Assembly: GCA_035652435.1 (NCBI GenBank)
Contig: DASRDU010000081.1
Span: 1 to 64,000, forward strand
DNA length: 64,000 nucleotides
Direction: 5' to 3'
Origin: DASRDU01 sp035652435
GTDB lineage: Bacteria > Acidobacteriota > Blastocatellia > RBC074
The notes below the pieces were generated by a model. That model did not search any database, was not told where the DNA came from, and worked only from the letters and a program-made list of their open reading frames with translations. The number at the start of each line of letters is the position of its first letter. Positions within the stretch are counted from its first letter, which is position 1. A program made the translations under genes and the position numbers. Of the stretch, positions 45,658 to 56,292 are shown in pieces.

Positions 45658-48021
45658 CTATGATGGGTCAGTCAGTCTGGCTTTCGCCGCGATCACTTCC
45701 GGGATGTCCGGATCAGCATCCTGCCAGATTTCGAGGAAGCTGCGGTAAGCGGCCCGCGCCCGCTCGCGCTCACCTTTGCGCTCGTAAGCCTGGCCGAGAT
45801 GATAGTGGGCGAGCGGGTAGTTCGGATTGGTTTTCAGGATGCGTTCATATTCGGCGCCGGCTTCGTCCACGCGCCCCAGTTCGAGATACGCATTCGCCAG
45901 ACAATCCTCAAACGAATCAATGTTCCATTCGGCGGCGCGGTACTGCAAGGCGGTGCGGAAATGATTGAGCGCGTCCTCCCCGCGCCCCTGCTGCAAGGCC
46001 GCCGTGCCCTGCTGGTACTCCCAAATGCGCAGCTTGCCGCGTTCCTGATAAACCTCATAGGTTGCGGGGGCAAAGACTTCCGCGCTCAGTTTCACCACGG
46101 CAGCCTGATCGCGTTGCCGGAGCGCCAGGGCGAGCGAATTCCATAACGAGCCCGGGTTGTATCTGACTTCCGCCTGCGCCGCGGCGGTGGCGCGAGCCAC
46201 ATCGCCCCGCTTCAAATACAACCAGGCCAGGCAGTCGAAGCCGCGCGCGCGCGCGCCGTCATCGCGGGCAATCTGGATGAAACGCTGATACTGTTCCGCC
46301 GCCGCGCGATACCGCCCCTGCTGAAAGCGCAGATGGCCCAGATGAATGACCGCCACACCCGATTCGGGGTTGAGCGCGAGCGCGCGGTTATAGGCCGCTT
46401 CAGCCTCGGCGTATTGCCCGCTCCAGCGATGGAATTCCGCCAGACTGTCCCACGCATTCGGATCGTTCGGCGCAAGCTGGATGTAATGTTGAAAGGCTGC
46501 CAGCGCCTCATCATTCCGCCCCAGCCGCATGCAAACTGAGCCGAGCGCGTTGTGCAGGTCTTTCCACTCCGGGTCAGTGAGCAGCCCCTGCCGGATGGCC
46601 CGCAAGGCTTCTTCATTTCGATTCTGCGTCTGCAACACCCAGCTCAGCCGCTGCCAGGCTTCGGTCTCCAGGGGGTAACGCGCAAGCAGGTTACGATATA
46701 CTTCAATGGCCCCCGCCGTGTCGCGGGCGGCAGTGGCGAGCCACGCAGCGATAAACAGCTTATCCTTTTCACTCAGACGACCGGCGAGCGTCAGAGCCTT
46801 TTCCAGATACGGTCGGGCCTTTTCGCCCTGCCCCATGCGCACGGCGTACACATAGCCGATGCGTGCGTGCGCCAGCGCAAACTGCGGGTCGAGCGCCAGA
46901 GCTTTTTCGAGCAGCGCAATGGCTTCGTGAAACTGATACATCTGAGCCTGCTCGAGCGCCAGGGAGTAATAGCGGTACGCATCCAGATTACTCGTCATCA
47001 CCGCCGCCAGCCCGCGGTGGGCGTCTGCGTCCGTCAGCGTCGCGCCCAGATGCGTGGCCAGCTTGAGCGAGAGCAAATCAATTTGCGTCAGGATTTGCGC
47101 GGGCGTATCCGCGACCAGCGATTCCGCCGCCTGCAATTGCCCCGTGTGCGCGTCGTGCAGCGTGACATCAATCCGCACCTTGTCGCCGAGCCGCGCAAAG
47201 CCGCCGAGGATCATCATCTCGGCCTGCGCGCGCCGCGCGATCTCCAGGCCGTCTTCGAGTTTGATTTGTGCGGTATTCTGCCACCCCGTGTGACTGAGCA
47301 GGGCGGCCAGCTGCTGCCGGCTGAGCAGGGTCAGCCGCTGCGAACGCGAGAGGCTGACAATCAGCATGTCCGCTAACCCTTCGCGCAACCAGTCCAACTC
47401 GCGGTCGCCCGCCCGGTTTTCAAAATACAACACGGCCACACCCCTTTTGCCCGGCACGTGCGGCAGGCTGATTTCAGCGCGCGTGGCGCGGCGATAGAGG
47501 TAGCCGCCGAGCGGGACCAGAAGGGCCAGGGCAATCAGGGAAACAAGGAGGCGGGGAGACAAAGAGACGGGGAGGCGAGCCTGTTCTATCTGGCGCCCTG
47601 TCACCCCATCTCCAGATTGTCCCGGCTCGACAACTTCTTCATAGCCGATTTCGACCGATGTGAACTCTTCGACTTCCAGCGCGTGGCCGAGCTTTTCGAC
47701 CTCGCCGATAAAACGGTAACCGGCCCTGGGAAAGGTTTTAATAAAGCGCGGCTGCTGGGAATCTTCGCCCAGCGCCTTACGAATCTCAACGATGCACTGT
47801 ACCAGCGCGTCGTCTGTGACCGCCGCGCCCTGCCAGATTTGCTCCATCAGTTCTTCTTTGAGAATGAGGCGCGGGCGCTGTTCGATCAGGTAAAGCAGGA
47901 CCTGGAGGGATCTGGGACGCAGGCAAAGCTCGTCGCCGTTCCGCTTGACCTGGCCGCTGAGCGGGTCAAGCTCAGCCCCGGCTAAGCGGTAAATCAGCTT
48001 GTCCGCCCCCTTGTTCATCAC
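45658..48021 (-). CDS. Membrane-anchored winged-helix/TPR regulator 2 (CadC-like)
   Basis: This 787-residue paralogue of regulator 1 has the same layout. The winged helix is at 1-105 (LRPRSLQVLLYLIEQRP ... FIKTFPRAGYRFIG), one membrane helix at 157-177, a TolB/FlgO-like fold at about 190-320 (AVLYFENRAGDRELDWLREG) and TPR repeats to the end. It uses a GTG at 48021 or an ATG one codon later. It converges with giant protein 2 (54 bp apart) and diverges from small protein 2. The shared operator lies 22 bp upstream of its start, so it probably controls itself and the neighbouring small/giant pair. Confidence 0.88.
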   Translation of the reverse strand: MMNKGADKLIYRLAGAELDPLSGQVKRNGDELCLRPRSLQVLLYLIEQRPRLILKEELMEQIWQGAAVTDDALVQCIVEIRKALGEDSQQPRFIKTFPRAGYRFIGEVEKLGHALEVEEFTSVEIGYEEVVEPGQSGDGVTGRQIEQARLPVSLSPRLLVSLIALALLVPLGGYLYRRATRAEISLPHVPGKRGVAVLYFENRAGDRELDWLREGLADMLIVSLSRSQRLTLLSRQQLAALLSHTGWQNTAQIKLEDGLEIARRAQAEMMILGGFARLGDKVRIDVTLHDAHTGQLQAAESLVADTPAQILTQIDLLSLKLATHLGATLTDADAHRGLAAVMTSNLDAYRYYSLALEQAQMYQFHEAIALLEKALALDPQFALAHARIGYVYAVRMGQGEKARPYLEKALTLAGRLSEKDKLFIAAWLATAARDTAGAIEVYRNLLARYPLETEAWQRLSWVLQTQNRNEEALRAIRQGLLTDPEWKDLHNALGSVCMRLGRNDEALAAFQHYIQLAPNDPNAWDSLAEFHRWSGQYAEAEAAYNRALALNPESGVAVIHLGHLRFQQGRYRAAAEQYQRFIQIARDDGARARGFDCLAWLYLKRGDVARATAAAQAEVRYNPGSLWNSLALALRQRDQAAVVKLSAEVFAPATYEVYQERGKLRIWEYQQGTAALQQGRGEDALNHFRTALQYRAAEWNIDSFEDCLANAYLELGRVDEAGAEYERILKTNPNYPLAHYHLGQAYERKGERERARAAYRSFLEIWQDADPDIPEVIAAKARLTDPS

Positions 48022-48042
48022 AAATCGTTTGTTCCCGGCAAA

Positions 48043-48075
48043 ATTCGGAGAAATTCGTCGCGCGTTCGTTACTTC
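48043..48075. promoter_or_regulatory. Shared cassette operator, copy C (regulator 2 / small protein 2)
   Basis: A 33-bp block opening ATTCGGAGAAATTCGTCG and ending GTTCGTTACTTC. TCG triplets are at 48045, 48055 and 48066, with the same 10- and 11-bp steps as copy A. It lies between the divergent regulator 2 and small protein 2 genes. Confidence 0.75.
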
Positions 48076-48094
48076 CGGCGCGGGTGCGCCGGAT

Positions 48095-48100
48095 TATAGC
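48095..48100 (+). promoter_or_regulatory. -10 box for small protein 2 and giant protein 3
   Basis: TATAGC followed by AC, 19 bp after the operator and 26 bp before the ATG at 48127. It matches the box upstream of small protein 1. Confidence 0.5.
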
Positions 48101-48126
48101 ACCTCGTAAGGAGAGGACTAAGCCCG

Positions 48127-48375
48127 ATGAAAGTGACGCGCCGTCTGAAAATCACTGTCACCCGGCGCCGCATACTGCGTTCGGCGGTGGCGCCCGTGCG
48201 AGCCTTTTGTCCGGTTTGCGCGCACGCGGTCGAGACGCTCAGCGCGGCGCAGGCCGCCGAGGTGCTGGAAATTGACGGCCAGGCATTGGCCGGCCTGATC
48301 GCTGCCGGGCGCGTGCATGCAATTGCACTGGTGAGCGGCAGCCAGCGGGTCTGTCAGGAATCGTTGTTTGCTTAG
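48127..48375 (+). CDS. 82-aa CxxC / helix-turn-helix protein 2
   Basis: Paralogue of the 82-aa protein at 35980-36228, with a basic N-terminus, a CPVC knuckle at 28-31, an excisionase-like helix-turn-helix (AAEVLEIDGQALAGLIAAGR) and a conserved VCQESLF C-terminus. The segment shared with its partner is nearly unchanged from CPVC onward, which shows the protein is under selection. Giant protein 3 follows 35 bp downstream. A DNA-binding or redox/zinc-sensing role in cassette control is inferred from the fold pattern and position. Confidence 0.75.
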   Translation: MKVTRRLKITVTRRRILRSAVAPVRAFCPVCAHAVETLSAAQAAEVLEIDGQALAGLIAAGRVHAIALVSGSQRVCQESLFA

Positions 48376-48410
48376 CCGAAGTTCAATTCATTCCCCGGAG
48401 GAAATCAGTC

Positions 48411-51400
48411 ATGCGCAGAAAATCAATGATGGTCGTGCTGCTGCTGGCGCTCGGCCTGGTCTGGATGCTGCCCATTGAGTGGCGGGCGCTGAGTCTGGGA
48501 AAAGCGCAGGCGTCCACCCTCGGCCGGGCGGCAGCCGGCGCCGGCTGCCAGCAGGGGCAACGCGTCACCGTCCAACTCCGCAGCAGTAGTTATTCGACCA
48601 GCATCCAGGGTAATTCGATTTTCGGCGACGGGGGCTGCCCCACCGGCTCCGCGAGTGGGAGTCCCAACACGCCCACGGTCACTGCGCCTTTCGCTTATGA
48701 ATGCAAGGAAGAAAAACTCAGCGGGCAGGCGGTCGTAACTTTTCCCACCGGCGTACTCGCCGGCACGCTGGACGGCAACGGCGACCTCGTCCTCGATACA
48801 TCCGTGAGATTCACCGGCAGAGTCGAGATCACGGGCGAGATCAGCCGCAACATCGGGGGAAGCAACCAGCGCACCCTCGAACTGAGCAGCTTTTACTGTC
48901 CTGCGATGCGCGACAACAAACAAATCTCGCTTGTACCTGCGGTCTGGTCGGCCAGTTACGATTGCAGTCTGAACAAATTGAACCGCCTGTCGAATGGTTC
49001 TTATGGCCTCTCCGGGCTACAGGTCAGGTATTCCGGCGGACGGTTGATCCTGGACTCAGGCATCAGCGCTGAATACGCGCCGGCCAATGCTTCGGGCACG
49101 ATTACGCTCAACTCCACGACGCTCGACTTCAACACCACAATCGGCACCAACCCGGCGGCGAAACCCGTGACGCTCAGCAATACCGGCAGCGGGGCCATGA
49201 ATTGGCAGGCGGCGGCCACTACGACGAGCGGCGGCAATTGGCTGACGGTCACGCCGGACTCCGGTTCGCTCAACGCCGGGCAATCAGCGACACTGACGGC
49301 GACGGTCAATGCGAGTGCGCTGGCGGCGGGGTCCTACAGCGGCTCGGTCACAGTCTCTTCAACCAACGCCAGCAACAGCCCGCGCACGGTGCCAGTCACG
49401 CTGACGGTCACAGGCTGCGCCGCGGCACTGAGCCTCGGCGCAAACGCGCCGGAAGAACTTCAGGACACGCTCCAAATCGCGGATGCGCAGCCGGGCAATG
49501 GCACGCCCATTTCAGGCGCGCTGCTCAAGCTCGGCGGCTTGAAAGTCACGGTGCGTTACCTGTTGCAAAGCCGCGACAGCGCCACGCTGGCCGTGCGCCT
49601 GTTCGACGAAGCGGGTAACCAGCGCGGGGACGCGGGCGAGCTTGGCATCGCTCGGCCTATGTCCTGTCCCAATCCGCTGCCCACGCGCGAATTCAACTTT
49701 TTGTCCGCCAGCATTGATTTCACGCCCAACGTCGGCGGTGACGTGCCGACCAGCGTGAAACTCTCGGTGTTGCTGCTCGATCCGGCGACAGGCAGCATTT
49801 TCAAACGTGCCGACCAGACGTACAAAGTCATCCCCGATGTCATCGCCTTTGAAAGCAATCCCACCATCAACGGGAAGGCCGCGCCCGACGCCAGCACGTT
49901 CCCTGAAGATGGCAGGATCAGGTTCGACTGCGGGCTGCGCTATCACCTGACCAACGACGTGACTGGCAAATTACGGCTGGAAGCCTTTAACTTCACCGGC
50001 CAATCCATTGCGCGCAAGGACTTCGCCGCCACGGTCCCGACCTCCGCACAACCCCTCACGGTGGGCTTCCCGCTCGACTTTGAATTTACGGTGCCGCCCA
50101 CGGTGTCGCAGATCACCATTGCGGCGTATTTGCTCGCTGAAAACGGGACGGTACTCAAAATCTCCGTGCCGCTGACCTATCGCAGCAGCGGCTTCGGCAT
50201 TGCGCTTGGCACGGAATCTCCCGCCACGTCACAATTTCTCCCGTTTGGCGACACGCCCACGCTCTCGTCGGGCAGGCCCACAAAAGACAGCTTACCTCTG
50301 CCTGGAGGCAAACGTCTGGCGCTTGGGGTGACGGAGGATTTGGTGAACTTCCCCCCGAATACTTTGGCGGGAATCCTCCTCTCGGCAAGAAGGGTGGATG
50401 GCACTTATCTCAGACAGAACCAGCTATTGGAGAAGCAGGCAGCCGGAAGGCTGCCCCGGCCTTACTATTTCGTCAACCTTCCCATCAAAGTGCCTGACGA
50501 TGCGGATCAATGGGAACTGAAGCTGGTGTTTTTTCCGCCCGGCAAAGACCCGCTCGTTTCAAAACCGCTGCTGCTGAACATAGACCGTGTGCGCATCGTG
50601 CCGAACGATTTCACGCCTGTCCGCAGGACTACTTTGGAGCGCGGCGACAAGCCCAAAACCTTCCGCTACAAGCTTGAATACAACGTCAACCGTCCTGGCG
50701 TGAGCAGATTGTTCGTCGAAATCACTTACAACGCGGTCCTTCCACCCGCTCCCACCAAATTGCTTGAACTGAAGGCGGGCGACCACAGCCCGGCGAATCC
50801 GTCCTTCAGAGAATTTGACGTATCCATTCCTACCAATACCGAGGTGAAATCATTGACTGTGAGTTTTTTTCTGGAGCCAGACCTGAAAGACAGTCTCCGC
50901 GCTTTCTCTGGTGAGAGTATCACATACAGCAACCTTTCCGAGGTAAAGCAAATCTCCGGGGGCGCCACGACAGTTCAGAGCAATCAGGGCGTCACCATGA
51001 ATGGCGTGCAAAACCTTGCGGATCGCACATTCACACTGACGCGCCATGCCGCCCAGTTCAAAGGCGCTCTCGACACGTCCAGGCTGTCGCTGACCGAAGC
51101 TGAAACAACGGCTGACGACGCGCCCCATTTCGCATTGCGCTACCCGGAAGCCGCCTCGCTGTTGCGCGATTTCATCGGCGTCAATGCTTACTGGGAATTC
51201 AATCCGCCCATCCCCGCCGACGGCAGCTTCGCCGCTGACCTGACGTTCAGCTATGACGCCGGAATGCTGCCCGACGATCCGAACTTCAGTGAAGCCGCGC
51301 TCAAGGTCGTCTCTTTCGATTCCGACACCGGGCAACTGGTCAGCTATCCGACTGCGGTCAACCTGGCCGCGAAGACCGCCACGGCGCGCGTCAACTCCCT

Positions 51401-53480
51401 CGCGCGCTATTACACGCTCGGCGTCTTCGGCCCATTTGCGCAACGCAGCCTGAATTTCCCCGTGCTGCAAAGCAGCGACGATCTCACTACGCGCTTCAAC
51501 CTGGTGAATGTGGGCACGGCGGACGCGGCGCTGAGCTTGCGCGCCTACGATGACGCGGGCGCGGATTTGCAGGCGCCCGGCCTGGTCAATCCGCTGCCCG
51601 CCACACTGCGCGCCGTGCGGCTGTTGACAGGTTCGGTCAGCGAGTTGTTCAAATCCACCGCGCCGCTCGCCGGCTGGGTGCAAACGCGCGCCAATCGCAA
51701 CTTCGTCGCCGGGTATGAAATGCTCGGCAGCGGCAGCCGGCTCGACGGCCTCAACGCGCCGAGCGGTTACGACAGCGCGCTCATCCTGCCCGAAGCCGTC
51801 TGGGACGCGACGCAAACGACCGAAGTGCATCTCGCCAACGCCACCAATTTCTCAGGCGTAGTCACGCTCGAATTGCACGACGCCACCGGACGACTGGCGC
51901 AGACGGCCGAAGTCACGCTCGCCCCCAAAGCCCGCTTCGCCGGGCGGCTGCAGGACATCTTCCAGGATCTCGCGCAGCCTTTCACCGGCTACCTGCTGAT
52001 CCTGAGCGAGCGCGATCTGGCGGCGGCGGCGGTGCAAGTGTTGGAGAAAGAAATCACGGCACTCAACGCCCAGCCGCTCAACAGCGGCGCGACGAAACTT
52101 TTCGCGCCCCACTTGCCGCTGGGCGGCCCGATTACGGCGCGGCTCACAGTGGTGAATCCGACGGGACAACCCGCCAGCCTGACGCTGCGGCTGGTAAACG
52201 AGCCGGGGGCGCCCACGACCGCGCCCGTCAATCTCACGCTGGGCGCGGGCCAGCAACTCCAGCGCAACTTCAGCCAGCTTTTCACTCCTGACTCGTCGCC
52301 GCTGAGCCGTTCCACGCTCGTGGTTCAAAGTGACGTGGCAGGGCTGGCGGGCAATGTGACGCTGCTGAATCCATCTGCCGCTATCCCTTTCCGCGCGGCG
52401 TTGCCGCTGGAAAGTGCGCCCGCCAACCTCCTGGTCTTCGCGCATCTCAATACCTCGGTCGGGTTTTTCACGGAACTGGGCATCTTCAATCCGTCGGCGC
52501 AACCGGCGCGCGTGACGCTCGCCTGCTTCAAACCGGACGGCACTGCGTTGGGGCAAACCAGCGTCAACGTACCGGCGGGCACGGTCTTCGGCGACTTCCT
52601 GGACAGCCTCGTGGGCGGCGCGCTCGGGCAAGTCGCAGGCTACTTCACGCTCAGTTCAGATCAACCCATCGTGGCGGGCGCAAGCTTCGGGACAGATGAT
52701 GGCCAGATGCTCGCCGCGCTTCCGGGACAGGCTTTCGACCCGGCCGCGTTCACGCGCTCGGCGGTGACGGTTCTGGCGGCAAGTTATAAAGCCGACATCG
52801 CGCCCGAAGCCATCGTCGCCGCGTTCGGCAGCGGGCTGGCGACGAAAGTGGAAGTGGCCGCCGCCGTGCCGCTGCCGACGACGCTGGCGGGCACGACGGT
52901 CCGGGTCAGAGACAGCGCCGGAATCGAACGGCTGGCGCCGTTGTTTTTCGTCTCGGGCGGGCAGGTCAATTACCAGATCCCGCCGGGGACAGCGATCGGA
53001 ACCGCGACGGTGACGATCACGAGTGGCGATGGAACTGTCTCGACCGGGGCGATGCAGATTAACGCGGTGGCTCCGGGATTATTCACCGCCGACTCAAGTG
53101 GAGGGGGCGTGGCTGCCGCCTATGCGGTGCGCGTCAAGCCCGGAGGCGCGCAGATTCTTGAGCAGGTCTACCGGTATGACTCGACGCTCAATCCGCCCCG
53201 CTTTGTGGCTGTCCCGCTTGATCCCGGTCCGTCCGGGGAGATAGTGGTGCTGGTGTTGTACGGGACCGGGATTCGCTTCCGCAGTGGTCTCGGGGCGGTG
53301 ACGGCGATGATCGGCGGGGTGAGTACTCAGGTGGATTACGCGGGGCCGGCGCCGGGGTTTGTGGGACTGGATCAGCTCAACCTGATCGTGCCGCGCTCTC
53401 TGGCCGGGCGCGGCGAAGTGGACGTGGTCGTGACCGTTGATGGAAAGGTCGCCAACACGGTCAGGGTGAATATCAGATAG
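48411..53480 (+). CDS. Giant secreted TIGR03437 protein 3 (1689 aa)
   Basis: This exported protein has a signal peptide at about 1-35. A cysteine-containing N-terminal domain of unknown type follows (36-220), then a BACON/Ig-like fold (225-340) that includes SNTGSGAMNWQ and SVTVSSTNASNSP. A long beta-rich region (341-1440) includes at least three divergent repeats of about 100 residues between 1005 and 1440, and TIGR03437 lies at 1451-1689. No enzyme motif was found. The C-terminal domain resembles the end of giant protein 2 (LAASYKADIAPEAIVAAFG; GLDQLNLIVPRSLAGRGEVD). GGAGG precedes the ATG by about 9 bases. It is transcribed with small protein 2. Confidence 0.85.
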   Translation: MRRKSMMVVLLLALGLVWMLPIEWRALSLGKAQASTLGRAAAGAGCQQGQRVTVQLRSSSYSTSIQGNSIFGDGGCPTGSASGSPNTPTVTAPFAYECKEEKLSGQAVVTFPTGVLAGTLDGNGDLVLDTSVRFTGRVEITGEISRNIGGSNQRTLELSSFYCPAMRDNKQISLVPAVWSASYDCSLNKLNRLSNGSYGLSGLQVRYSGGRLILDSGISAEYAPANASGTITLNSTTLDFNTTIGTNPAAKPVTLSNTGSGAMNWQAAATTTSGGNWLTVTPDSGSLNAGQSATLTATVNASALAAGSYSGSVTVSSTNASNSPRTVPVTLTVTGCAAALSLGANAPEELQDTLQIADAQPGNGTPISGALLKLGGLKVTVRYLLQSRDSATLAVRLFDEAGNQRGDAGELGIARPMSCPNPLPTREFNFLSASIDFTPNVGGDVPTSVKLSVLLLDPATGSIFKRADQTYKVIPDVIAFESNPTINGKAAPDASTFPEDGRIRFDCGLRYHLTNDVTGKLRLEAFNFTGQSIARKDFAATVPTSAQPLTVGFPLDFEFTVPPTVSQITIAAYLLAENGTVLKISVPLTYRSSGFGIALGTESPATSQFLPFGDTPTLSSGRPTKDSLPLPGGKRLALGVTEDLVNFPPNTLAGILLSARRVDGTYLRQNQLLEKQAAGRLPRPYYFVNLPIKVPDDADQWELKLVFFPPGKDPLVSKPLLLNIDRVRIVPNDFTPVRRTTLERGDKPKTFRYKLEYNVNRPGVSRLFVEITYNAVLPPAPTKLLELKAGDHSPANPSFREFDVSIPTNTEVKSLTVSFFLEPDLKDSLRAFSGESITYSNLSEVKQISGGATTVQSNQGVTMNGVQNLADRTFTLTRHAAQFKGALDTSRLSLTEAETTADDAPHFALRYPEAASLLRDFIGVNAYWEFNPPIPADGSFAADLTFSYDAGMLPDDPNFSEAALKVVSFDSDTGQLVSYPTAVNLAAKTATARVNSLARYYTLGVFGPFAQRSLNFPVLQSSDDLTTRFNLVNVGTADAALSLRAYDDAGADLQAPGLVNPLPATLRAVRLLTGSVSELFKSTAPLAGWVQTRANRNFVAGYEMLGSGSRLDGLNAPSGYDSALILPEAVWDATQTTEVHLANATNFSGVVTLELHDATGRLAQTAEVTLAPKARFAGRLQDIFQDLAQPFTGYLLILSERDLAAAAVQVLEKEITALNAQPLNSGATKLFAPHLPLGGPITARLTVVNPTGQPASLTLRLVNEPGAPTTAPVNLTLGAGQQLQRNFSQLFTPDSSPLSRSTLVVQSDVAGLAGNVTLLNPSAAIPFRAALPLESAPANLLVFAHLNTSVGFFTELGIFNPSAQPARVTLACFKPDGTALGQTSVNVPAGTVFGDFLDSLVGGALGQVAGYFTLSSDQPIVAGASFGTDDGQMLAALPGQAFDPAAFTRSAVTVLAASYKADIAPEAIVAAFGSGLATKVEVAAAVPLPTTLAGTTVRVRDSAGIERLAPLFFVSGGQVNYQIPPGTAIGTATVTITSGDGTVSTGAMQINAVAPGLFTADSSGGGVAAAYAVRVKPGGAQILEQVYRYDSTLNPPRFVAVPLDPGPSGEIVVLVLYGTGIRFRSGLGAVTAMIGGVSTQVDYAGPAPGFVGLDQLNLIVPRSLAGRGEVDVVVTVDGKVANTVRVNIR

Positions 53481-53585
53481 CTGCCGGGCAGATTCGGCAA
53501 GTCGGCATCTACAGTTATTGAAGCCCGCAGAAGTATGATCGGCAAAACTGAGAGCGGCCGTTGCGTAAAACCTATGAGGATTTAC

Positions 53586-53627
53586 CTGACCATTGTCACC
53601 GACCCTGATCAGGGGATGGCCGGTCAG
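53586..53627. terminator. Hairpin between converging genes
   Basis: CTGACC (53586-53591) and GGTCAG (53622-53627) enclose a perfect 12-bp palindrome CCCTGATCAGGG (53603-53614). It lies between giant protein 3 and the converging 153-aa gene, so a role in ending one or both transcripts is plausible. Confidence 0.4.
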
Positions 53628-54085
53628 TTATTCTGCACCGGCTCTTCACCCGGCAATTCCGCAGGAATCGGAGTGATCAGGTGAGCATTGAGCATGATCT
53701 GCCCGTTCAGTTTTTCCACGCGCCCGTAAACTGATGCCCGGCGGACGGGGCTCAGCAGCAGCGCGCGGCGTTGCGCCTTCGGCAATCCGGCGATGGAAAC
53801 CGTCAGCGCCTTTTTCGTGCGGGCGTCATACAGGGTGATCCGCTGTCTGACATCAACCGCCACGATTTCTGCGGTCACATTCACGAGTTTGTCCTGATAT
53901 TCCGCAATCCGATCGGTGCAGTCTGCTAGTTCCGTTTTCAGATAAGCGGAGCGGTCGTCCGTATGCCGGGCCTTTTCACGGGCCGCCAGGCGAGAGTCTG
54001 TAAATTTGCGAGACGTCTGCGCCGGCGTTAGTGCCGCCAGCGCGCAGAGAGATAAGAGTAAGCAGACGATTTTCATAGTTCTCAT
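53624..54085 (-). CDS. Small secreted protein of unknown function
   Basis: This 153-residue protein has an N-terminal signal peptide (first 22 residues, ending LTPAQ). The mature part holds a helical Lys/Arg/Asp-rich segment (25-70) and a beta-rich second half. No family was recognised. ATG 54085 and an internal ATG three codons later are both possible and neither has a strong ribosome-binding site. It follows the RND operon on the same strand after 212 bp, with an imperfect palindrome in the gap, so separate control is likely. Confidence 0.62.
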   Translation of the reverse strand: MRTMKIVCLLLSLCALAALTPAQTSRKFTDSRLAAREKARHTDDRSAYLKTELADCTDRIAEYQDKLVNVTAEIVAVDVRQRITLYDARTKKALTVSIAGLPKAQRRALLLSPVRRASVYGRVEKLNGQIMLNAHLITPIPAELPGEEPVQNN

Positions 54086-54169
54086 AATCAGAATTAAAAG
54101 GGATGTTCTATAAACCAGGATTTATTGCTGCCGCGTGCGGGCAGCGACAAACAAAGCCGCGATACTGGG

Positions 54170-54192
54170 TCACAATGTTTGCAAAACTGTGA
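54170..54192. promoter_or_regulatory. Imperfect palindrome upstream of the small secreted protein
   Basis: TCACA (54170-54174) and TGTGA (54188-54192) flank an interior that also pairs in part, giving 8 of 11 matched positions around a central base. This is a candidate operator for the 153-aa gene. It may be chance. Confidence 0.3.
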
Positions 54193-54297
54193 TCAGAATG
54201 TGGCAGTGGTCGGATTAATGGAGCCGCTGCGGCCCCGGAAAGGAAGTCCGGAGGTGTCAACGACGGGTTGAAAACTCTGCCGCCTTGTTTCTTCTGA

Positions 54298-55989
<1,692 letters not shown>

Positions 55990-56189
55990 AATCATCTCCC
56001 CTGCTTTCGGTCTGCCTGATCAGCAGCTCACTGCCGACCCGCATTCTGCCTCTCAATCATCCGCTGCGGATAAAGTTTCGGCGGCGCCGTCGTGGGGCCG
56101 AAGGTCATCATGCCGAGGCACAGCTCGGAAACGAGTAATCCCATGTTGCCCAGTCTGGGGTGTCTCATCGGTTGTTTCCCCGGCAAATC

Positions 56190-56265
56190 ATCCACGAAGG
56201 GACACGAAGAATCACGAAGGTTTTCTCGCTCTTACTCTCGTGCGGCTTCGTGCCCCTTCGTGGAT
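56190..56265. repeat. 20-bp inverted repeat built from CACGAAG units
   Basis: Arms 56190-56209 and 56246-56265 match at 19 of 20 positions, each with two CACGAAG-type units. Outside the arms TTGTTTCCC appears on both sides as a direct repeat (about 56174 and 56265). The 303-bp gap between pump and tolC genes holds this element and no gene. A MITE- or REP-like mobile repeat is likely. Confidence 0.65.
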
Positions 56266-56292
56266 TGTTTCCCTGGATCAGCCCTGACGCAT

